Positions 6,739-11,486 of a DNA stretch of 11,486 nucleotides are shown one piece after another. The notes below the pieces were generated by a model, which ran no database searches, was not told the DNA's origin, and saw only the letters and a list, made by a program, of their open reading frames with translations. The DNA comes from Coprobacillus sp. (GTDB lineage Bacteria; Bacillota_I; Bacilli_A; RFN20; CAG-826), in assembly GCA_021203805.1 (NCBI GenBank), contig JAJQAM010000014.1, forward strand, positions 1-11,486, written 5' to 3'. How positions within the stretch are numbered: position 1 is the stretch's first letter; each line of letters begins with the position of its first letter. Made by a program: the position numbers and the translations under genes.

Positions 6739-8658
6739 ATGAAAAAGAGATTGCTTTGTCTCGCTTTACTCTCCTCTCTTCTTCTCTCTTCCTGTAATAG
6801 TATGCCCGCTAATGGGGATAATGAAGTGACATATGAAGAGGGATATTACCTAGTAGGTATGGGCTCTTTTATAAATGGAGCGAACTGGTCAGTTAGCTCC
6901 GGCGTTATGTTTACTGAGGTGGAATCAGTTAGCGAAGATATATATTCTGCATATTATATACAAGACCTCTCTTTAGAGGTAGGAGACGCTTTTAAAGTGG
7001 AGTATTACCCCTCTCTTAACGCTTTTACTTATTATGATTTAACAAGTGAGGCTTTTAGCCTTGACTATGTAAAGATATCTTCTACGGATGAATGCGAAGT
7101 GGACGTTAAAGTAAGCGGAGAGTACTCTATTGCTCTTGTTATCTCTACTAGCGGCGAATTTAATATATCTATCTATCTCGGTTCATCCTTTTCTAGTAGT
7201 GAGTCACATGTAAAAGAAGAAATAGAGGGATCCGTAACTATTGATTTATACGCTAACGGAGATCAGCACGGAGTTATCGAAGCGGGCTCTGGCTATGTTT
7301 CCTATCCCACTTATATTACTTATATCAAAAAGCAAATGGAGGGCTGTGATAATCCTGTTCTTATCTCTAATGGAGACCTATGGCAAGGAACCTATGAATC
7401 TAATATCTACTACGGTAAAGTGTTAACAGAGCTACTTGATGTCGCGGGCTACTCCGCTATGACACTTGGTAACCACGAGTTTGACTGGGGACAAGACGTT
7501 ATAAGAGAAAATGCTAGTTTAACTAATACCCCCTTTCTAGGGGCTAATATAGTTAAATATGAAAACGGTCATGACACAGACACCCTTGTTGACTATGTAG
7601 ACCCCTATAAGATAGTAGAAACCGATAGCGGCTTAACAGTAGGTATTATTGGTGTCATAGGTCCAGATCAGTGGTCCTCTATTACCTCTAGCTATGTCTC
7701 GGATATTAGTTTTATTAATCCAGTTACTCCAATTAAAACATATAGCGATAAATTACGAGTGGATTTTGACGTTGATATCGTTGTGGCCTCGTTCCACGCA
7801 GGCACTGATGACGCTACTGAATGGATACGTGAGCTAGGTAATGACTCAGATGCAACTGGTAGGCCTTATATAGACGCCGCCTTTACTAGTCATGACCATT
7901 ACTATACTACTGGAGAAATAAACGGAGTGCCCTACGCTAATAGCGGTAATAAAAACGCGAGGCTTTCTCATATTCAGCTTGTTTGGGATAGCGGTAAGGT
8001 ATCAACCTCTAAAAAAGAAAACCTCAATACTAGTAGTTTATCCTCCTCTACCTATAAGGAAGATAAGGAAGCTAGAGAGCTTATAGACTCAGTAATTACC
8101 GACGCTGATAAAGTAAAAGCGGATGAAGTGGAAGGAAGATTAGGCTCTGAATTTAAACGATATTGTTATAATGGTGAATACGGCCCCCGCCTAGTCTCTA
8201 AGGCGATGTATAGCTATGTGAGTAGCGAGGGGTATGATGTGGTCTGCGCTTTTGTAAATGATACCAGAGCTAAACTCCCGTCTGGGAACGTGACATATGC
8301 AAATATATTAGAGGCGGTCCCTTTCTTTAATAAGACAGTCATTATGGACGTTAGAGGGAGCGTTCTTAAAAACGAGCTTAACTATGCATATGGATCTAAA
8401 GGGAGAAATATAAGCGTCATGTATTATGCTCCGAGAAGCGTAACTATCAAAGATAATGAAATATACCGCGTAGCGGCATATGATTATCTGGCTTATCATA
8501 TGAATACCTCTAGAAGATATAACTATTTCACTGATTTTACAGTGATTGCTGAACTTGATATGTGGCCAGCGGATTATATAGCGAGCTATATGAACTCCTT
8601 TAGCGGCACTATTAATATGAGTGATTTCCCTGATAGTTATTATACGTGTCTTAGTTAG
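6739..8658 (+). CDS. Surface lipoprotein 5'-nucleotidase / metallophosphatase (UshA-YfkN superfamily), copy 1
   Basis: Signal peptide with lipobox LSSC, cysteine 19. Residues about 36-148 form a beta-rich accessory domain starting YYLVGMGSFINGANW, reminiscent of carbohydrate-binding modules. The metallophosphatase core follows: NGDQHG (Asp175, His177), NGDLWQG (Asp213), GNHEFDWG (Asn245, His246), SFHAG (His353) and SHDH (His385, His387), the full set of two-metal ligands. The C-terminal 5'-nucleotidase domain (about 480-600) shows VNDTRAKL, NVTYANILEAVPFFN (Phe529 and Asn531 match the base-binding Phe/Asn of UshA's PFGN) and YRVAAYDYLA. Expected role: removing phosphate from extracellular nucleotides. 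NDTR replaces the usual NGGGIR and the domain is shortened, so exact substrate is open. There is no Shine-Dalgarno before this ATG, but the signal peptide fixes the start. It ends two bases from the convergent toxin gene. Confidence 0.9.
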   Translation: MKKRLLCLALLSSLLLSSCNSMPANGDNEVTYEEGYYLVGMGSFINGANWSVSSGVMFTEVESVSEDIYSAYYIQDLSLEVGDAFKVEYYPSLNAFTYYDLTSEAFSLDYVKISSTDECEVDVKVSGEYSIALVISTSGEFNISIYLGSSFSSSESHVKEEIEGSVTIDLYANGDQHGVIEAGSGYVSYPTYITYIKKQMEGCDNPVLISNGDLWQGTYESNIYYGKVLTELLDVAGYSAMTLGNHEFDWGQDVIRENASLTNTPFLGANIVKYENGHDTDTLVDYVDPYKIVETDSGLTVGIIGVIGPDQWSSITSSYVSDISFINPVTPIKTYSDKLRVDFDVDIVVASFHAGTDDATEWIRELGNDSDATGRPYIDAAFTSHDHYYTTGEINGVPYANSGNKNARLSHIQLVWDSGKVSTSKKENLNTSSLSSSTYKEDKEARELIDSVITDADKVKADEVEGRLGSEFKRYCYNGEYGPRLVSKAMYSYVSSEGYDVVCAFVNDTRAKLPSGNVTYANILEAVPFFNKTVIMDVRGSVLKNELNYAYGSKGRNISVMYYAPRSVTIKDNEIYRVAAYDYLAYHMNTSRRYNYFTDFTVIAELDMWPADYIASYMNSFSGTINMSDFPDSYYTCLS

Positions 8659-8660
8659 GG

Positions 8661-8999
8661 CTAAATTTCTAGATTCGATAAAATTTGATAGACGTGAGGG
8701 ACATCTCTCGTTAAAGAAATATAAACGACATTTAAATCTACCATATTATATTCGTGGACTAATTTATTCCTTAATCCAATTATCTGTTGCCACGGGACAC
8801 TATTGTGTTCTTTTTTAAAGGAACCACTTAATTTTTTACAGTTTTCAGAAATCTGAACGATTCTGAACATCATGGAATCCATTTTGATATCGTCACTAAT
8901 AAATTCCTCATATGTAGTAGATTCCATATGCTCGTAAATGAATTTAAGGTCACTAACTATTTTTCCTAGATAATATAAATCATCCTTATCGTTATCCAT
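8661..8999 (-). CDS. hepT: HEPN-domain toxin RNase, HepT-like (DUF86)
   Basis: 112 residues, the usual length for HepT proteins, and mostly helical in pattern. The active motif is R77-NKLV-H82-E-Y84, exactly RX4HXY, the catalytic signature of HEPN RNases of the HepT class. Other family features are the DDLYYLGKI start, FRIVQISENCKKLS (45-58) and VPWQQIIGLRNKLVHEY. In characterised pairs the toxin cleaves RNA (tRNA in one case) and is silenced when the partner adds AMP to the tyrosine of RX4HXY; that tyrosine is present (Tyr84). The gene overlaps the end of the antitoxin gene by 8 bases, so translation is probably coupled; only a weak GGGG precedes its ATG. Its 3' end faces the 5'-nucleotidase gene with a 2-base gap and no terminator. 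Function is inferred from motif and partner. Confidence 0.9.
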   Translation of the reverse strand: MDNDKDDLYYLGKIVSDLKFIYEHMESTTYEEFISDDIKMDSMMFRIVQISENCKKLSGSFKKEHNSVPWQQIIGLRNKLVHEYNMVDLNVVYISLTRDVPHVYQILSNLEI

Positions 9000-9474
9000 A
9001 AATCTTTACCCCATCTAGTAAGATTTCTTTAGCAAGTTCTGGATTAGCCTCTATTTGCTCCTGATTTAAAAGCTCGACAACTTTTCCTAATGTCACACGT
9101 AGATTTTCCACTAAACCATAAAATGGAACGGCAGTTATATCGGTTTTTACGTATAGATCCACATCGCTTTGCTCATCTGCATATCCTTTAGCGTAGCTTC
9201 CAAAAAGGTAGCAGCAATCAATACGTCCTTTATATTCATCCATACTGAATACTTGGTTTACTCCTTTAATTATTTTATCAATGGTGAGTAGCCCATGCTC
9301 TTCGTCGATATAATCATACTTTTCTACTTTCTCGTAGAAGAGTTCGTATCGAGCGGATCCTTCATGATTCTTTTTCTCTTCATAGTATTGATAGGTTCTT
9401 AAGGGCACATTTAAATATAAAGCACACTGCGCTTGTGTCAGTTCTTTTGATTCTCGTAATTCTTTAAGACTCAT
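8992..9474 (-). CDS. mntA: MntA-like nucleotidyltransferase antitoxin with N-terminal helix-turn-helix domain
   Basis: 160 residues from the chosen start. Residues 1-33 are an XRE-type helix-turn-helix: LKELRESKELTQAQCALYLN then VPLRTYQYYEEKK. A linker containing IDEEHGLLTIDKI (56-68) leads to the minimal nucleotidyltransferase domain (about 75-160) with FGSYAKG and the GSX10DXD signature (Gly92-Ser93, Asp104, Asp106). A Glu (134, in VVELLN) sits where many relatives have the third Asp. It ends with the family-typical ANPELAKEILLDGVKIYG. MntA-type antitoxins block HepT by adding AMP to its tyrosine. The DNA-binding domain suggests the protein also represses its own promoter, which carries an array of palindromes. 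The start is debatable: AGGAGGT fits the ATG at 9474, while the promoter position would favour a leaderless start at ATG 9480, two codons earlier. Confidence 0.88.
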   Translation of the reverse strand: MSLKELRESKELTQAQCALYLNVPLRTYQYYEEKKNHEGSARYELFYEKVEKYDYIDEEHGLLTIDKIIKGVNQVFSMDEYKGRIDCCYLFGSYAKGYADEQSDVDLYVKTDITAVPFYGLVENLRVTLGKVVELLNQEQIEANPELAKEILLDGVKIYG

Positions 9475-9480
9475 TTCCAT

Positions 9481-9487
9481 ACCTCCT
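9481..9487 (-). promoter_or_regulatory. Shine-Dalgarno wedged between -10 box and antitoxin start
   Basis: AGGAGGT reads on the minus strand directly after the -10 hexamer and directly before the ATG at 9480. It has proper spacing (six bases) only for the second ATG at 9474. If transcription begins the usual six to seven bases after the -10, this element would not be in the message at all, and translation would have to start leaderless at 9480. If transcription begins earlier or from an upstream promoter, 9474 is the start. Confidence 0.6.
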
Positions 9488-9515
9488 ATTATATATTACT
9501 TTGCGAGTTTGTCAA
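9488..9515 (-). promoter_or_regulatory. Strong sigma-A type promoter of the toxin-antitoxin operon
   Basis: Minus strand: perfect TTGACA (9515-9510), 16-base spacer, perfect TATAAT (9493-9488). This is the best promoter in the window. The spacer contains one half-site of the operator array (TCGCAA on the minus strand at 9506-9501), and the first full palindrome lies nine bases upstream of the -35. That layout suits strong expression held down by autorepression. Confidence 0.85.
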
Positions 9516-9597
9516 ATAAATACTCGCAAGTTCTTGCGACTTATTGTAATTATCTACTCGCAAGTTCTTGCGACTTATGTAATTAAATAAATCGCAA
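9501..9597. repeat. Operator-like array: two identical palindromes flanked by half-sites at 33-34 bp period
   Basis: Two 24-bp direct repeats (9521-9544 and 9555-9578) each hold the perfect palindrome TCGCAAGTTCTTGCGA (9524-9539 and 9558-9573). A lone TTGCGA lies at 9501-9506 and a lone TCGCAA at 9592-9597. All TCGCAA copies are at 9524, 9558 and 9592 (34-base steps) and all TTGCGA copies at 9501, 9534 and 9568 (33 and 34). After each full repeat comes GTAATTA, offset by one base. The array fills the gap between the second 5'-nucleotidase and the antitoxin gene and overlaps the antitoxin promoter. The obvious reader is the antitoxin's helix-turn-helix domain (inference). Confidence 0.85.
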
Positions 9598-9607
9598 ACT
9601 TGTTTTT

Positions 9608-11443
9608 TTATGATAGGAAAGTGAAGTTAGTGGTGCTATAATCTTCCGCTTTTATAGTGCCTTCAATTGAAGTCATATAGCCAAATAAAATATCACAAGG
9701 ATACTTATCTAATTCATCAATAACTTTGTAATTCTCAAGTGAATAATTGAAATTATCATAGATTTTTGAGGTTGATTGATGATAGGCAAGATAGTCATAA
9801 ATAGCAACGGTATATGTATCGGTATAGGTCTTATTAAATTCCCTAGAGGGATCAGGAGCGTAGTAGTAGTTACTCTTACCAACATTACTCATCTCTATTC
9901 CGCTGACCTCCATAATAACTGTCTTATTAAAGAAAGGAATTGCGTCTAGTAAGTTAGAATAAGTAACCTCTCCTTCATATAATTTAGCTCTTCCGTCATT
10001 AACGATAGCAAGGTCAACGTCATAGCCTTCATTTATAGCGTAGCCATATAGGGCCTCCGCCATCATATTAGGGACCTCTTTTGTATCGCTAAAGTCCTTA
10101 TCAATTGTTCCGGCGACCTCGCTTCCTTTACTCTTAATCTCTTCATCGCAGTAGGAATCTATTAGCCCCCTTGTCTCTATATCTTCCTCATAATCTTGGT
10201 ATACATTTTCTGTAGAAATGTTTTCATAAACTGGACACGTGACCTCTCCATTTTTATAAATAAGCTGGATATGAGAGAGATTTTGATTATTATTACCTGA
10301 ATTTACATATGGGGTATTACCAAATGTTCCTGTTGCCGCCCCGTGATCATGAGCGGTAAAAACAGCGTCTACGTATTTACTGCCGCTAACATCTGAAGTA
10401 GTGCCTAGGCTTCTAATTAGAGAGCGCTCCGCGCTTGTCCCCGCGTGCATGGAAACAATCACAATATCGCATTTATAAGTGCTTCTTAAGATATCTGAAT
10501 ATTCTTTAACAACGTTTTCTTCAGATAAGAAATCTATATCCTCTACCATAGTGGAGGTAATAGAGGTAAACTGGCTTCTTCCTATGATCCCTATAATTCC
10601 TATCTTTAGCCCGCCTTTTTCTTCTATGGTATAGGGCTGAGCGTAATTAACTATCTCCCCATTATCTTCATAGACGACGTTTGCGGCTAGATAAGGAAGC
10701 GAAGAAGACTTCATATTATCTTTAATGACTTCTTGACCCCAGTCAAACTCGTGATTACCTAAAGTGAATGAAGAGTATCCAGCCTCTTCAATAATCTCAT
10801 TTAGTAACGCTCCATAATTAAAATTAGATTCATAGGTTCCCTGCCAGAGATCTCCATTAGATATAAGAAGGGTTTCTCCCTCGCATCTACTCATCTCATC
10901 TTTTATAAAAGAGACATATTCCGGCATTGAAGGAAGCGTATTTCCTTCATACTTAGTCTCTTCAAGCACTCCATGTTGATCGCCATTTGCAAAGATATCG
11001 AGCGTTATCTCTCCCTCTAGTTTGCTTTCTCTGTGTTCTGATGTATTTTTACCTAGCTCAACGCTTACTTCATAGTCTCTCTTTACCTTAGTAACGCTAA
11101 TGGTGTAGCTCCCAGTTTTTAAGACATCCGCTTGTCCATTTTCATCTATATAAATATTATTTCCCTTTAAAGCGGAGCTATTTTCATCGTATTTAGTGGC
11201 CGATACTAATTTATCTTCACTAGTAATAGTAAAGACGTCTCCTACCTTAAGGGAGATATCCTCTATGACATAACTATCATTATCTTTACTAAAAGGAACT
11301 CCTCCTTCAATAGAGTAGTTAAGACCATTCATATAAGAGCCAAATCCAGTTAGATAAAAAGAATTTGTATCACTAGCAGTGTTATCACACGCTCCTAGAG
11401 TAAGAACAAGCATGAGAGTGAATGAAATAAGCTTTTTCTTCAT
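9608..11443 (-). CDS. Surface lipoprotein 5'-nucleotidase / metallophosphatase (UshA-YfkN superfamily), copy 2
   Basis: A 611-residue paralog of the first 5'-nucleotidase, in opposite orientation. Lipobox LGAC, cysteine 19. Accessory N-terminal domain about 29-130, starting FYLTGFGSYMNGLNY. Metal ligands in NGDQHG (Asp155, His157), NGDLWQG (Asp198), GNHEFDWG (Asn230, His231), SMHAG (His333) and AHDH (His365, His367). C-terminal domain with VNDGRAKL, EVTYSNLLDAIPFFN (Phe504, Asn506) and YTVAIYDYLA. All catalytic positions are intact. The segment between the SGIEM helix and YYYAPDPSREF is much shorter than in typical 5'-nucleotidases, even more so than in copy 1. Expected role: dephosphorylating extracellular nucleotides. 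No Shine-Dalgarno precedes ATG; a -10-like box lies six bases upstream. No clear terminator follows, so readthrough into the toxin-antitoxin operon is possible. Confidence 0.9.
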   Translation of the reverse strand: MKKKLISFTLMLVLTLGACDNTASDTNSFYLTGFGSYMNGLNYSIEGGVPFSKDNDSYVIEDISLKVGDVFTITSEDKLVSATKYDENSSALKGNNIYIDENGQADVLKTGSYTISVTKVKRDYEVSVELGKNTSEHRESKLEGEITLDIFANGDQHGVLEETKYEGNTLPSMPEYVSFIKDEMSRCEGETLLISNGDLWQGTYESNFNYGALLNEIIEEAGYSSFTLGNHEFDWGQEVIKDNMKSSSLPYLAANVVYEDNGEIVNYAQPYTIEEKGGLKIGIIGIIGRSQFTSITSTMVEDIDFLSEENVVKEYSDILRSTYKCDIVIVSMHAGTSAERSLIRSLGTTSDVSGSKYVDAVFTAHDHGAATGTFGNTPYVNSGNNNQNLSHIQLIYKNGEVTCPVYENISTENVYQDYEEDIETRGLIDSYCDEEIKSKGSEVAGTIDKDFSDTKEVPNMMAEALYGYAINEGYDVDLAIVNDGRAKLYEGEVTYSNLLDAIPFFNKTVIMEVSGIEMSNVGKSNYYYAPDPSREFNKTYTDTYTVAIYDYLAYHQSTSKIYDNFNYSLENYKVIDELDKYPCDILFGYMTSIEGTIKAEDYSTTNFTFLS

Positions 11444-11449
11444 AAACTT

Positions 11450-11455
11450 ATTTTA
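11450..11455 (-). promoter_or_regulatory. -10 box immediately upstream of the second 5'-nucleotidase
   Basis: TAAAAT (five of six matches to TATAAT) reads on the minus strand and ends six bases before the ATG at 11443, which places the expected first base of the message on the A of ATG. No convincing -35 is seen. A TATATT further upstream is an alternative -10, but even then the leader would contain no Shine-Dalgarno. Confidence 0.45.
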
Positions 11456-11486
11456 CACTAATCCAATATAAAATTCGTTTAATAAA

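Noticed and set aside
8621..8818. 65-codon plus-strand open frame at the convergent junction
   Set aside because: It overlaps the end of the nucleotidase gene and runs antisense to the toxin gene, with no supporting start signal or familiar sequence.
9521..9578. Two identical 24-bp direct repeats as a minimal CRISPR array
   Set aside because: Only two copies 10 bases apart, each an internal palindrome, with half-sites outside at the same period and a promoter overlapping; no cas genes. It is an operator pattern.
9501..9597. Iteron-type replication origin
   Set aside because: No replication initiator gene is in the window, and the repeats are palindromic sites spanning a toxin-antitoxin promoter.
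9592..9610. T-run after TCGCAAACTTG as a plus-strand terminator
   Set aside because: No gene on the plus strand ends here and there is no stable stem before the T-run; it lies over the end of a minus-strand gene.
6739..11443. Inverted nucleotidase pair as ends of a composite transposon
   Set aside because: No transposase, terminal inverted repeats or target duplications are visible, and the copies are too diverged at DNA level to act as recombination arms.

Overview
The window reads as a chromosomal segment of a moderately AT-rich Gram-positive bacterium of the Bacilli/Mollicutes side of the Firmicutes. The evidence is Firmicutes-type Shine-Dalgarno boxes (AGGAGG), near-consensus sigma-A promoters, and six genes with type II (lipoprotein) signal peptides ending in LTSC, VTAC, LTAC, LSSC or LGAC. 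The standard code fits: Trp is always TGG, and all nine genes stop at TAA or TAG. An uncultured gut lineage is my guess, not something the sequence proves.

Left part (about 1-5212, + strand): a compact four-gene unit. A palindrome next to a perfect TATAAT box precedes two tandem paralogous extracellular solute-binding lipoproteins, then a lipoprotein with a complete staphylococcal-nuclease-type catalytic domain, then a small zinc-ribbon two-pass membrane protein. The two larger spacers are 47 and 20 bases and each carries a good ribosome binding site, so co-transcription is likely. No permease or ATPase genes are in view.

Middle part (5213-8658, + strand): a separately promoted lipoprotein with one bacterial Ig-like (Big_2) domain and two tandem copies of an unrecognised beta-rich domain, closed by a clear intrinsic terminator. 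Next comes a lipoprotein 5'-nucleotidase of the UshA/YfkN superfamily, driven by an extended -10 promoter that overlaps a perfect 22-bp palindrome and starts almost at the ATG.

Right part (8661-11486, - strand): a HEPN/MNT (HepT/MntA-like) toxin-antitoxin pair whose antitoxin has an N-terminal helix-turn-helix domain. Upstream of it is a striking operator-like array: two identical palindromes flanked by two half-sites at a 33-34 bp period. Beyond that lies a second 5'-nucleotidase lipoprotein, a paralog of the first in inverted orientation. The two nucleotidases therefore point at each other with the toxin-antitoxin module between them.

Working together (inference): a surface nuclease, two surface 5'-nucleotidases and two binding lipoproteins could form a system for scavenging extracellular nucleic acid. 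The nuclease would cut DNA/RNA to nucleotides, the nucleotidases would release nucleosides and phosphate, and the binding proteins would deliver a product to a transporter encoded elsewhere. Bacillus subtilis YhcR, as I recall it, joins OB-fold, thermonuclease and 5'-nucleotidase domains in one surface protein, and mycoplasmas encode membrane nucleases next to ABC transporters. The most unusual points are the operator array, the apparently leaderless starts of the three right-hand promoters, and the novel accessory domains on the nucleotidases. No stretch longer than about 130 bases lacks a gene.
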